Shown here piece after piece: positions 45,127-58,030 of a DNA stretch of 64,000 nucleotides. Source of the DNA: Byssothecium circinans (Eukaryota > Ascomycota > Dothideomycetes > Pleosporales > Massarinaceae); assembly GCA_010015675.1 (NCBI GenBank), contig ML976987.1, forward strand, positions 413,873 to 477,872, in the 5' to 3' direction. Under the pieces are notes generated by a model. That model was not told the DNA's origin. It saw nothing but the letters and a program-made list of their open reading frames with translations, and made no database searches. Numbering within the stretch: the first letter of the stretch is position 1; each line of letters starts with the position of its first letter. The translations under genes and the position numbers were made by a program.

Positions 45127-45609
45127 CTATGCTGCCTCCTTGACGGTCCGCAGGATAGCGGTGGCGGTAGCGTCGAGCCGCTCCACAGTCATGTTGAGCG
45201 AAGTGGCCAGCGCCTCTTTCTTTGGCCTCGAGATAACGGACAGGAAGGCTAAACCACGGAGCTAGCTATGCAACTGTTTGAGGGCTGAGGAAAATGCCCT
45301 TCATTTCGTCTTCGGTCTTCTGCTGGCGCGGCTCCTGCTGCGGAGTGTGCTTGCATGGTTAGCTACTATTATGACTCTCAAGCGGGACCACAAGCAAACT
45401 CACTGTCCATCATCAGTCTTGCGTCACGCAATAACTGTTCCGATGCGACCCTTGCCAGTGTGCCTTCCTCCTCAAGTCTTTCCCGCTTCTCCTTTATTCT
45501 CTTCATCTCGGCTTCACTCAGCCCGCCTGGCCTGCCGCGCTACATGCCTCGCCTCCAGCTTTGTGATAAGTCGCAGGTATTCGGAATCATCAGGATATGT
45601 GGGCTCCAT
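45127..45609 (-). pseudogene. small coiled-coil protein gene with a frameshift, family unknown
   Basis: From ATG at 45609 the minus strand reads MEPTYPDDSEYLRLITKLEA and RHVARQARRAE, then stops at TGA (45514). A one-base shift within a G-rich run near 45517-45520 continues as LSEAEMKRIKEKRERLEEEG and TLARVASEQLLRDARLMMDS, which is plainly the same helical protein. A GTGAGT donor follows, and later segments (TPQQEPRQQKTEDEMKGIF; VERLDATATAILRTVKEAA ending at 45127) probably are further exons, though I could not fix their splicing. The protein is charged and helical. The shift may be a real lesion or an assembly error in the G run. I do not know the family. Confidence 0.45.
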
Positions 45610-46033
45610 GGTGGCAATGAAGAAACGATGAAGCAAAGCTAACTGAGGGTTTGTTATGCCTGTTCTGCCTGTTCTACCCCGCCCTGACTGGAAGTTCACA
45701 TTTGAAAGCTGAGAGGTACGACCCTGCGACATCTATCTTGCAGCCAATCAGCCGTCTGGAGATCGGTCAAGTGGTAATGACGTTTGGCGCTAGCCTGGGC
45801 TGTGAGAGAGGAAGACGCGACTCAATGAAGCTGTGAACTTTACTTGCTTGCATCATGAACGGACTAGAAGAATTTGTTTTTCTCGAGAAGTGCATTCACA
45901 CTACTCTTGCTCTAAAAGTCGTCTACACGAATGCTTACACGGTGAAGGTTCTATCTGGCTGCCCATGCTAAGCCTTGCGCTTCGTCTCTACTCTACTTCG
46001 CTGCCTCCCCGCTCTTCTTTCTCCTCCCCTACT
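45610..46033. other. intergenic
   Basis: Between the frameshifted small gene and the next minus-strand gene. Nothing recognised. Confidence 0.4.
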
Positions 46034-47695
46034 TTATTCACTTCTTCCTCCGCATTCTTCCTTGCTCTTTCTAAAATACCCTTTCACATAGCCCTCTATA
46101 TTCCCCTTCAAATATTCCTCCATGTGCTCCTTGATGAGTCCCTTCGTGTACTCCTCCAAATACTTCATGGCGTGATCCCTGAGATGCTGGCTGACCCGTT
46201 GCTTTATTTCGTCCGCAGCATACTCTCGTAAGTCATCCTTTATCTCTTTCACAATTCTCTTTGTAAAACCTTCCGGGCCCTCGTTTGTTTTATCATGTGG
46301 TTGCCATATTCGTCTTCTACCGCCTTCTTGTTTGGCGACATCATTCTCTTCCTCATTCGCGTTGCCATTGATATCTCGTTCGGAATTCTCTGTATCATTT
46401 TGTCGACTCTTGTCCGCACCATCGTCAACACTTCGTTCTCCTGTAAACTTGATAGTATCTTCCTCTGATATTGTTTTTCCTCTCGTGCTCTCCTGCTCTA
46501 CTTCTCCCTGAACCTCTTCCTCACTCTCTGCTTTTTCTTCCACGTCAACTTCCTTTGCATCTTCTTCTGTGTCTTCCTCCTTCAGGTCATCCTTCAAATC
46601 ACCCATTTCTAGCACACCACCAAATCGGCAGGCACCTTTCAAAAGTCGCCACAAATCGCCCCGAAACTTCTTGGGCTCACTACGTCGGGAGTGAAACGTG
46701 TCATGATGATCGGTTAAAAGCAGCAATGTATCGTAATCGAACCAAGCCATGCAAGGACACTCATGCTCATCGCTCGTCGCGCTCATATCGGAAGTGGGAA
46801 GTGATCCCGGAATTCCTAAGCCTGGATGAGGGATAGTACCGCGGTCTTTATGTGCAAGAATGCAGATCTTCTTCTTTCCAGATGGAGACGAGGTCAGATC
46901 TATGTACCACACGCAAGCGTTGGGAATGGCATCGAAACTGTACTTGATGTGGTCGCCATAATTGTTCCTCAAAGCATGGTTCATTGGTATAATAAGATGT
47001 GCTTTGGACGCTTGTAGGACAGCATCTAAGGAAGTTGGTTGCGGCGGATTTCCTGGAGGAAAGTCAACGATGAGTCTGTTCCCGTTGTCGTAGATTGGCG
47101 TCGGCTCGGTGCCTTCATCCTTGTCATCGCTGTCAGAAAGTATGTGTTCCAAAGTTGCTATTTCGACGTCCCAATCAATGGGAAGTTTCGATATGTCTGA
47201 ATCGTCTAGCATAAAGCCATCGAGAGCCGCCGTCATCTTCACTCCATTCTCTCTAAGTGCGTTGCCCGTCCACTGTGTCAATATCGAACACGCCAGTTCC
47301 CGTGGGCACTCCACCAAGATCCTCCGGCCCCCTTCAAATCTGAAAATCAACAAGTCGACGTAGTCGAACAGTATGAAGAACTTGGTGCCATGTTCGTTTA
47401 TTGCCGGTGAAAGAAGGTGTTCGTACCCATGCATATGCTGAAGAGTGCCGTAGGCGACGCACACAAGCGCGACGAAGGGATGCTGGTCCTCTCTTGAACG
47501 TGTCCAATACGCGAAACTAGGATCAGTACTGTAGTCGGACTCAAGGAAGACATGGTTCATGCCATAGTAGTGCAAGAGGAAATCGTTGACTGGCCTCGTC
47601 AACTCTTCGGAAGCTCGGGCGATATTTTCGGCACCGAGAAGATTTGCGGGTAGTGGCTGTCAGAGCTTGTTGTAGAGATCTCGGGGGATACTCAT
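46034..47695 (-). CDS. uncharacterised acidic protein with helical C-terminus; early in-frame TGA
   Basis: From the ATG at 47695 the frame is MSIPRDLYNKL, TGA (47660-47662), then QPLPANLLGAENIARASEEL and on without a break to 46034, 554 codons in all. If the TGA is real, the first ATG after it gives a shorter start at MNHVFLESDY. The N-terminal ~300 residues look globular (YEHLLSPAINEHGTKFFILF, FEGGRRILVECPRELACSIL), reminiscent of fungal proteins that sense or bind a ligand, but I name no family. A Glu/Asp-rich region follows (about 330-450). The C-terminus has repeated amphipathic units such as EEYTKGLIKEHMEEYLKGNI and EGYVKGYF. CTCTGACAG could also act as a splice acceptor for an unseen upstream exon. 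Confidence 0.6.
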
Positions 47696-48811
47696 GGTTG
47701 GCTATGAGATATGTGTGTGAGTAGGAACAGGAATTTCGTACCGGGAAAGGGCGACGTGGGTGATTTGTAGAAGTTCAAGGTGCGAACAAAGTTTTCTTGA
47801 CAATCACATGGTTGATTCATGAGCACTCCATTGCGAGATTGTACGCATATGCAAACGCTCAGGAATGATCGAGAAGGCAATGTGCCAGTGGTGTGTGAAG
47901 GAAATGAGGTGCGATGATCGTTCGAGCAATTCAAATTTGTGAAATGCTGCGAGGAAGGCCAAGACGACGAGGACTGAGTATCGCTCAGCTTTGAACTGTG
48001 CGCATAGATCTTCGACGGAAAGACGGCGCTCCTTACCTAATTTCTAGTCAACTGGGGAATTGTGAAGGGGAAATATTAGTATTCGGCAGCATGCTATGGG
48101 CCAGTGGCACTTCTTCCTGTCTTGATATGTGGTCCCTAGGAAGACGCTCATCTTCGGCTCCTGGTGTCTTGTTTCTATAATCTATAACCTTCTTGAAGCA
48201 AAGCTTTGTAATTACGTTGCTCAAACTTCCCAGCCACAAGTATGCGTACCCACCGATTCTCATCTCGACAAGCCCGCACGACGCACGAAGCACACTTAAC
48301 CGACTCGCGGCGTTACCACGCGACTCGTGAAACGATCCGGCTTTCCAAGACCACGAATCTTGAAGCACATGTCACAATAACAGCACAAAGGCAATAATTT
48401 CGAGAAAACCCCACTTTTCAACAAACACAGTCCCAGACTCAGACCCAGCAAAACCTTGCTAGCTCAGTCCAAGGTCAGTCAGAAAGGAAGCTACCTACTA
48501 AATACACTCATGTACACTGGCTGACCGCCCTTTCTCATTCCATGAGGATCGAGAAATATGGGGGAAACAGACACCGCCGTCCAACGCCATGCTAACAAGA
48601 CAATGCATAATACATACAGGCTTGATCCTAAAACAAGCCGAGCCGGTGCGGCCATGCTTTCACCGCTGATGTAAATGCATGCACAACCAAAGGGCCCAAA
48701 AGAGACCATCCCACGAAACGCCACTTACAAGGGAACAATGGAGACACCTAGGCCTACCGACATGTTCCCTTTCCCCCTTGAGGGCCGAGTAAGTAAGCCT
48801 GATCATCTCTA
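47696..48811. other. intergenic
   Basis: Upstream of the acidic-protein gene and downstream of mot1. No gene recognised. Confidence 0.4.
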
Positions 48812-51800
48812 TCAAGCTTTCATCTTCCCCAAGAAGCCGTCCAAGTCAAACTCTTCTTCATACTGTCTCTCATCCCACAACTCGCCCAACTCATCCAGGA
48901 AGCCCTTCTTCCCCTTCTCCCTGAGATTACCTTGAGCATCAACGGCATCGTTCTCGCTAATCCCACTGCCGCCCTCCTCATTCATAGGTGGCGGTGGTAA
49001 CGCGCCCGGATCCGCGGAATCGGCAGAGACGTTGAAAAGGTCGAGGATTTGGTCTGTCTGCATGGAGCCCAGACCCGCATTTTGCTGGTTGACGACAGTT
49101 GAGGCCACGTCGATTTTGAAGCGTTGGAGACTACGATAGAGTTAGTACGATTTTATAAATTACAGAAAGGTCAAAAAAGTCGAGGGTGCTTACTTCAAAA
49201 TCTTTTCCTCAAGAGTACCGCGCGTCACGATCCGGTACACGTTGACCACCTTCTTCTGGCCGATACGATGCGCGCGGTCCATGGCCTGTATGTCTTTTTG
49301 CGGGTTCCAGTCATGCTCCACGAAGATAACGGTGTCGGCTCCTGTCAAGTTGAGACCTAGACCGCCGACAGAGGTCGTAAGGAGCAAGACGTCGTACGAG
49401 GGATCCGAGTTGAACTTGTTGACGATTTCCTGGCGCTTAGTGGCTTCGACACTTCCGTCCATGCGCATGAATTGCACGCTAGGGAGAAGCTTTTGCAGAA
49501 CCTCGGTCTGTACCATGTCCAGCATCTCCTTCATTTGACAAAAGATGAGAGCACGATGCTGGGAGACAGCTTCGGGGAGGATGTGGTCACCGTTGGCAGC
49601 AGTTTTAGCGGGGCCAACGTCAGTAGTGCCGATACCGCAGTCGACTAGAAGATCCTTGAGAGCGTTAAGCTTGGGTGCGTGCGCAACATCCTCGAGCGAC
49701 GTGTGGTTTTTCTTTAGATATGCTTGCGTGGCATCGTACTGTTTGTGCGTAGGCTTGATGACCATGGCGGGAGAGTTGCATAGCTTCTTCATGTACTGCA
49801 GAGCTTGGAAGATGTGCTGCTTGCTCTCACGATCCGCAGCCCCGGCCTTGCTCTGAATTTCTCTACCCTCCTTCTTGGTAAAGTCCTCGAATAACTTGCG
49901 CTGTAGGTCGGAGAGGTCGCAGTAATAGTTCTGAATGATCTTGGGCGGCAGGTCATCGAGAACTTCTTCCTTGAGACGACGGAGAAGGAAGGGAAGAACC
50001 TGCTTGTGTAGAGCTTCAATTGCCAAAGCACCGCGCTCCTGCTCTTTGGAAGATGACTTGGCAAACCGCGAGGCAGCGATTGGTTTCGCAAAGCGCTCCT
50101 GGAAGACCTTTTCGGAGCCGAGGAAGCCGGGCATTAAAAAGTCAAAGAGCGACCACAATTCAAGGACGTTGTTTTGAATGGGTGTACCGGAAAGGATGAG
50201 GCGGTGATTCGATTGGAAGTTTTTGACCGCCTGGCTAGTCTTGGACTTCGAGTTCTTGATCAGGTGGCCTTCGTCGAGCACAACATAATTCCAGTTGAGC
50301 GGCTTTAAGACCTCGGTATCGTTACGGCAGATATCGTAGGATGTAATGACGATGTCAACCTTGTCGAGCTGGTGCCTGTGCTGCCCTCGAACCGTGGGTG
50401 AACCAACATAGGCAACACAGGAGAGGAAGGGTGCATACTGTCGGATTTCTTGTTGCCAATGTCCAGATAGAGTGGGTGGGCAGACAATGAGCGAAGGTAG
50501 GCGGCGGCTATTCGGATCCTGAGACTTTGCAAACTCTTCGGCGCGCATGTGGTGATCGCTAGCGACCATGCAGAGTGTCTGAAGTGTCTTGCCGAGACCC
50601 ATATCATCACAAAGAATGCCGTGGAGGTTGTAGCGATTGAGGAATGCAAGCCAGTTGACACCATCCTGCTGGTAGGAGCGCAGTGTCGCCTTGATGCCGA
50701 CCGGGATCTCAAAAGGCTCCACCTTCTTCGCATCAAGCATCTGCGCAACAAACTTGCGCTCCTTCTCTCGGCCCTTCAGCAGCGATTCTGGCAGCCCAGG
50801 CGGATCAGGAATGCCAGCTTCGAGCGGAACAAGCTTGACAAGCGTAGCAAAGCTGTTCGTTGCGAGCAGGCGAACATCGTTGTCAGAGTCGCTCATCCTA
50901 CCTAGCACCGGCGTGATCAGGAAGATGACATAGGGGAGAATGCTGTCTTCCATGACGTGGATCAAGTGGTAGATGCATTCGATAGCACCCTGTCGGGCAT
51001 GAACGTTGCCAGAGTTGCCGATCGAGGGAAGTACATTCTCAACAAGCATCGTAATGCCATCAACAGGCATGACGCTGCAGATGGTAGCAAAGCACTTGGC
51101 AGCTGCATAACGGAGAACATATAGTCTCGATTGCAGTGCCTTTGCAATCAGCGGAAGCAGTTCCTTCACAAAGGCCCAGACATCTGGATGGAGACTACCA
51201 ACGAGGGCTCGCAGTGTGGACAGGCCATCGACAACCGCCTGTCCAAACACACCACCCTCTTCATCAATCTCGACAGGTAGCGTGTCTTCTGTGAACGCTT
51301 TTCGGATGGGTTTCTCAATCAAATCTTTCAAGACGGGCACTTTTGCAAAGATTGCGGCTCCGAAATTCTGTACAGTCTGTTCGAGACCTTCGCGAGCACC
51401 CCGCTTAGTGATGCGCGCCGCCTTGGACTCTTCTGCAAACTTAGCGGCGTCGGGGTGGTCCCGAATGTCCTCGTCCTTCTTCAAGGTAAGAATGCCAGTC
51501 TCGACGTCCGCATGGAATTCTGGGGTTTCGGCCGTCTCCATGCAGTAAAACTTGACGAGATTACCGACAACCTTATTCACGATGCCCCCCTTTCCGGCAG
51601 AGACGAGATGTACGATGAATCCAGCCACGGCGGCAGCAGAGCGTTTCTGGAGCTCTACATTCTCCTCCTTTTTGATGCTGTCCATCATAGCTTTGATCGA
51701 CAAGGATGGTTTTTTAGGTGGGCAGTTAAGCGACACCAGCGCACCTGCTGCAGCGGCCTTGATGCGAACATCCCGCTCCTCCTTGATATCCTTGGCCTCT

Positions 51801-54800
51801 TTGAGGGTGGTCTCCACTTCAGCTTTCGTAATTTCCAAGTTCGACTGGGCGACCATGCGTGCGGCTGGAGTCATTGACTTCTTCATCTTTTCAAATTGCG
51901 TTGTCAAAATCTTCTCAGCATCTGCGACGCCAAAGGCATATTGACTAGCAGCAGGATCGCCTTGGACAACCACTGCAATGTTGGGCATGTTCGTTACATG
52001 GCCATCGCGGAAAATGTTGAGCAAAGCGGTACACTGGGTTCGCACGATCTGCAGCTTGGGGACGAGATCTTCATATGCAGTAGGCCGGTCTCCCTCCACA
52101 ACAGGAAGTAAGGCTGCTGCAAACGCTTCGGCAAGAGCGTCCTTTGAAGCCAGCGACTTGCCAAATTCTTCCATGATCATTGCGGCGGTCAACTGTGTAG
52201 TAGAGTTGGACGAGCTGAGTCCCGGGAGCAATTTAGTTCTGAACGTTTGCTCTCTAGACTCTTCGGGCCAAAGAGCCATCGCCTTCCCGAGCGCTCGAGC
52301 AGCAGAGGTCCTAGAGCGAATCATGACGTCTGAGCCAACGAGCTCGAGATCTCCGCTGATCATGGGACCGTCGACGTTGTGGGTGTGCGAAGACGAAGAC
52401 GCAGTTGGAGTGTCTTCCTTGCCGACGCGTGACTTCTTACGCCTCTTCGCAGTTGGTTCCCCATTCGCCGGCGGCGTCGACCGCCGACTGGGTTGCATAT
52501 GTGGTGGAGGACCGAACACCTGCCCAGATGGTCGGATGAGCAGAGAAAGATCCATCGGTACCGGGTGACGGGCCACGCCAATCGGTGTTAGAGAGAGTGG
52601 GATAATGGAGTCGAGAATGGGTGCCAGCTGCGTGGGCAACTGGCTGCTGCCAATATTCTCAATGACGGCATTCCACAGCTGGAGTGAAAGTTTGAGCACA
52701 CCCTCGTTCCGTTCCAGGAGTATGTTCTGAAAGATGAGCTGCAACGCCTTGGTATCGATCCAGCCATCCGTGCCGGCATCGTCAATGTTAAGAAAGGTGA
52801 CCAATGCTCGGAGCACGGCGGCACGCACGCTGGTGATGGTATGTCGGAGGAAGGGGAAGAGGCGGGGAACCAGCTCGTGGAAAGATTGCGATTCGTCGGT
52901 TTGTGCGTTCGCCTTCATGGCCGCAAGTACTTGCGGGAAGCTGCAGAGCTTGGCCAAAAGATCCATAATGTAACCCGTGCTGGCGCTGAGATCGTCTTGC
53001 AAGCTTGACAGGCACGACCACACTTGGTTCATGAGTTCTTGGAGCCTGTCCGGACGCATCTCAACAAACTCCTTGGCCACGGGTATGAGGGTTGCTGCAC
53101 TGATGGCGCGGACATCGTCGTCCATATCGCCCAGTCCCTTGATGACAGCATTGAGAACACCATCCATAAGGTTACTGTCCTCCAGTAGGAGGTCGTTTCG
53201 TACGGCGACGAGATAGCGCAATCCAATCATGCCGCCCTGGCAGACTTGCCAAGTCGCAGCATCTTGTTGCATGATCAAGCGCTGAAGGACGCTAAAAGTT
53301 GCAAGCACATTCTCACGTGAGAGATGTGGTAGCAGCGAACCCAATGTCTGGCCAGCGGTTTCTCGAATCGGCGCCACTGCATTGTCGGATGTGTAATCTG
53401 CAAATCGGTCGAGCATGAAAACACAGCATATCCGGCATGCGATATCGTTGAGCCATTGTTGATTGAGGGCGTCGTTCTGAGCCAATGTCTTGCCCTTCAG
53501 TCGACCTGCGCCTCCACCATGAACCCGAAGGATCTCACGAAGGCCCATGGCCGCACCGTGTCGAACCTCCCAGGCGTGGTCGAACATCTCCACGCTTAGA
53601 TACTCGCAAACCCGTTCGAAAGGCCATTCCAGGCCTTGCTCTTCGGCTTCGGTTTGGAAGGAAGACTTGTCGGGAATCGGTTGGCCCTTGAACTCTTTGA
53701 CGAGACCCTCCGTATCGTCGCTGCCTTTTCGCTCTAAAGAAAAGTAGTCGCCAACACCTCCATCGCCATTCTCCTCCTTCGGCTCCTGTTTGATAGGATG
53801 AGGCTGGGATATTGGCGTCTGAGGGACCCCATTCGATGTCTTGCGTTGGGGGCCGAGATCAACGATTTGGACTTTGTTGGCTTTGCCTGAAATCTCCTTT
53901 TTCGCTTTCCGCTTCAGCGCATTGAGCTGGCGTTTGCTGAGCTGACCTTGATCACCAGTGGTAGGAGTTCCCGGTGGTGGCGACGGCGCATATGCGGATG
54001 GCTGACTGTCCGCTCGTGATATGTCAGTGTCTAGACGGTGCATTGCGGGGGTTTTTACACCCGACGCTGATGCCGCGATGTCGCTTTCCGTGAAGAGATC
54101 AGCATCTGTATATTCGCCGCCGAGGCCAAGACGTGCAGTCAGACTCTTCTTCTGGTGCTCCAGTCGGGCAGCGGGGTCCATGGCAGCGAGCTTATAGTCA
54201 TACTCCTTGCCCGCACTACCGAGCAACGGTCGACCGAACTTGAGGATTGAGCCGAGTTCCAGCGTGCTGAGATGTAGTAGATCGGAGGCATCGTTTCCAT
54301 TCTCGTGCTTGACGACGCCATTGCCATTTTCAGACTTGACGTGGGCGTGATTTTCAGACTTGATAGGCTCGTCGTCGGCGTTGGGATCGAACTTTTCGGC
54401 GTTGACGACGATACCACCTACAGCCTTGGCAGCAGCAACGCGCGTCTCCCAACTTCTCGAACGAAGATATGGAATCACTCGTGTCAGGAGGTTGAAGAGG
54501 TCTTCTGGATGTTGTTTCTGGACATCCGCTAGCTGATCTGCAGCCGTGTTTCGGATCAAGGCGGTGCTGCCTGTCTCGAGTAGCCTTGGCACGTGTTAGC
54601 GAGATGCATGTCGACGCGACGGGGAGCTGGTCGCCCAGGATATAGGCAGTGCAGTAATGACGAGCAACACGAGCAATCTTAGAGTAGTCGTCGTCGTCAT
54701 GATAGCGTGTACAGAGAAATGCGGACAGTACTTACGTCACAAGACGATCCAATCTCGTGCCACTATGCAGCATTAGCGGGCATCCTTCCTCAATATGCGG

Positions 54801-54829
54801 TAGACACGAAGCGAGTAAACATACCTCAT
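48812..54829 (-). CDS. mot1: Mot1 (BTAF1) TBP-associated Snf2-family ATPase
   Basis: Four exons (54825-54829, 54736-54762, 49194-54584, 48812-49130) encode 1,913 residues. Exons 1-2 supply MSGTRLDRLV, joining TLLETGSTALIRNTAADQLA, the conserved N-terminus. HEAT repeats fill the first ~1,200 residues with an acidic/basic insert (about 80-330). The Snf2 ATPase has DDMGLGKTLQTL (~1338), VLDEGHLIKN (~1447), SGTPIQNNVLELWSLFDFLM, TTSVGGLGLNLTGADTVIF, and DWNPQKDIQAMDRAHRIGQK. Mot1 uses ATP to strip TATA-binding protein from DNA and redistribute it between promoters, in the nucleus. The initial 5-nt coding exon is very short but both its splice sites are good (GTATGT; GCTAATG branch-like site; TAG). 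Confidence 0.95.
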
Positions 54830-57800
54830 TGTTGCGGTGGATGCGGGCGGCAGTTGCGCGTCCGTGTGTGCGTGATTATGAATTACGATTTGCGCCGGAA
54901 GAGCGAGCCATGGATAGAGTACATGCAGCACTTGAGAGGTCGCTGTGTGAGTCGAAGGTGCACGTGCTGTTGTCTGTTGGAGTTATCACGTGATGGAGAT
55001 GACTAAGGCGTGAGGCGGCCCCGGGAGGTCTGGTTCGGAGAGGAGATGTGGGCTGGCCGGCTATGTATGAGAATGTGCCTTTATAATTAACTGGGCTCTA
55101 GCGACGTGCTAGCCTTGGCGATGCGGCGCACGGGCCATGGTTTCAGGAGGAAGGAAAATTCGACGCGTCGTCATTGCACATTGCACGCATCCCCACCGTT
55201 TTCTATTGACATTTTCATCTTCTTGCCATCTGCACTGCACCACTATTGCGACCCAAGTACGCGCTGTATTCTTCTTACTGCGACCTTCTGTTACCGTGCC
55301 GCGTCTTCTTTTACCAATCCGGACAGGTGGTCACAGCGTCGGTGCTAGCCGCTTCCATCACCGCCTCACTGCGCTACCGTCTACCCTCTATGTGAACATC
55401 TTGTTATCCACTCCTCCATCTCCATCTTGCAGTCCATCTTCTTCATGGAAAAGCCCACAGTATGCTCGTTCTTCATCTTGACCATCTTGCTGCAGCCTAA
55501 CCTTACACGTCACATCTTCAACCACAAAGCAAAGCCTACCGACCCAACCACGCCAGGCATCCACAATACACAACAACGCCGCCGCCACTACCCACAAGGC
55601 TGAAGTGAAGGTACTACCACCAACGCCGCACCGCCGCGCTCCTGGCCCGGACTCTCCTGTTTGTGCCGCCTGCGAAGATTCCCATCCATTGTCGCTGCTC
55701 CACGGCACGTCAAACGCTTCCCGTGCGATGTCAACGCAGATCCATGACAAGGGCCGCCCGGATGTCAGCGGACCTGCACGACCGCAATTTGATCAATCCC
55801 GTTGATCGACGTGCGGCTCCTGCTAGCGCATGCAGCTATTCACGACCTCATCTCGCGCTTTTACAAGTCCTTCACCTTTTCATCACTGAAAATACAAAAG
55901 GTCCCTGTCTTCTGTGGTTGCTGACGTTGCGACAAGCTCTTCCTTGTGACACTCCTGTTGCAAGTCACACCTGCCGCCTGAGTCATTTCGTCATGAGCGC
56001 ACCACCAATGAGCGCACCCATTAGTGTAACAGCACTATAATTTCAAAAATCGAATTATCGCTTTGGGAAATGCCTGTCTGTACGACGCCAACTGTCAATA
56101 GAGCATTTACAATATACAAACGCGCTTGCGTTGAGAAGCTAAAGGCCCTTTGACTGACTTCTTATCGCACATCAAAGCTCTATTCCAGCACGTGCCAAAT
56201 CTTGGGCAAAGGCTGTTGATAAGAACCTTGGAAATACACATTTCCAATTCTTCTGCATGCGTCCCAATTTTCTCCATCCGTCGGACATTGAATGGCGCGA
56301 AGTTTACCCAGCCACATGAGCGCAAACGGTGGTGGCTCTTTGGGACCGACGCGTCGTGCCATCGTTGGTCCGAGGTCGTGATGGCGGACTTCGTTCCTTG
56401 GGCTAGACAATCGCGCTCAGCTCATCACTAGACTACTTCGCATCGTCTCGGTCTTGACATGTGGAGGGAAGATTTCAAAGATGCGCGCCAGACGTTATCA
56501 TCGAGACATGCGCACTCATCAACCTAATTTGGAACTCCCCATGGTCGATTTAACTAATACTTCTAAACGGTGCTCGCCAACATGTGAATGATGAAGGTGT
56601 AGTACTCTAAGCCAAACGCTGTGTAGCACATCACGGTGTTTGATACGCACTCTTAAGCATACGAATACATGGGCTCTGGTGATATCCCACCCACCACACC
56701 ATCAAGTCCAAAGCAAAGTATCGCGAACCTCTCGTGCCTCAAGGCCTTCAGCCTAATGCATGCCCTTTTTGCTTCTTTTAGCACAAACAGAAAGCATCCG
56801 CCCATCGACCCTTTTGGTAAAAAAGCATAACGTTAAGTGATGAGTTATGTAGCGCAAGAGGTAAAAAGGTACAATGTAAGTCGTCTCTATACACGGGCAT
56901 AGAGGAGATGTGAGATGGGAGGGAGAGAATATCCACACGTACGTAAGCCGCAATTCCTTCAATAACATCCACGCAAAAACCTCAACATTGAGCTTCACGG
57001 CCCATCACGCAAAGTTTATGCACACTAAGAACAGCGGCGTAGCCACTCTCCCGGACACAATACTTCCAAAACCTCCGAGACGTTTGCGGACAAGCTTTGT
57101 ATAGAACATCATTCCATTTGTAAAAACTACATACAGACCCCCCCCCTCAAAAAGCGGAGCTCGAAATCACTTCATGCTCAACGCCATCCCCATCCATCCC
57201 CCCCTTCATCTTATATATATGACCTTCTTATCCCTCTTCTCCCAACTCCACCTGCTCACTCATGCTCCTCCACTTCATCCCCAGAGCCAAACGAAATACT
57301 CAGCCTCCCATCCATACACGTAATCATAAAGTCATATGCAGCAGCGAAAGCGGACGACTTGCCATTGAGAAACGAGCGTGGCCAACACCTAAACAGCAAG
57401 CAAATACACGAAGTGAGAGAAAATATGCTGACCGGGCGCAACACAGTCATGACCGAGGTCGAGATCAAAGTCCGCCTCCACTGAAGATTTTCAAGCTTTG
57501 TATAAAAAGGACAGAGTGAGAAGTAGAGAGGTTGCAGTCCAACTTTGGATCTGGAAGGGAGTGAGAGATGGAGAGTAGGAAAGAAGGAAATTATATCATC
57601 TACATTCGAATATGCACCCCGTCCTCAGAACGATTCGACTGATTCCAGTCTCGTCGCTCAAGAAAGATGAGGATTTGCAAGTTTGTGGGGAATTGTAAAG
57701 CAATGTAAGCAATGAAATCATGGAAAAAGCCGGTCTCTCGACAGATAGAAAAAACGCCCGTGAACACCAGTCTTGGTGAAGACCAAGACACTCAGAAAAA

Positions 57801-58030
57801 CAGCCAGACATAAAAAAATGTCGAGAGACCCAGGTATGGGTATCCTGCCGTAACCGTATCTTCCATCCGCAAGGGCGTTGTCGTCGTCATCTTCGTAATC
57901 CAGTGCCGCTCCACAAGCTTGCAACACTTCTCTATAAAAGATGTGTGCAAATGCGGCCCTGGCACTGACTGTACCGTTCATTGTTGTGGGAGTATGCCTA
58001 CTCAAGGTAGTAAACCCTCCTTCGCTGACA
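54830..58030. other. gene-poor gap of 3.2 kb
   Basis: Between mot1 and the J-domain gene. A C-run lies at about 57138-57146. I see no frame with domain features, and no RNA gene or repeat. Confidence 0.4.

Noticed and set aside
55605..55805. 66-codon frame with Cys and Pro
   Set aside because: Starts at GTG, has no ATG in a good position, and no domain; the gap shows no other coding support.
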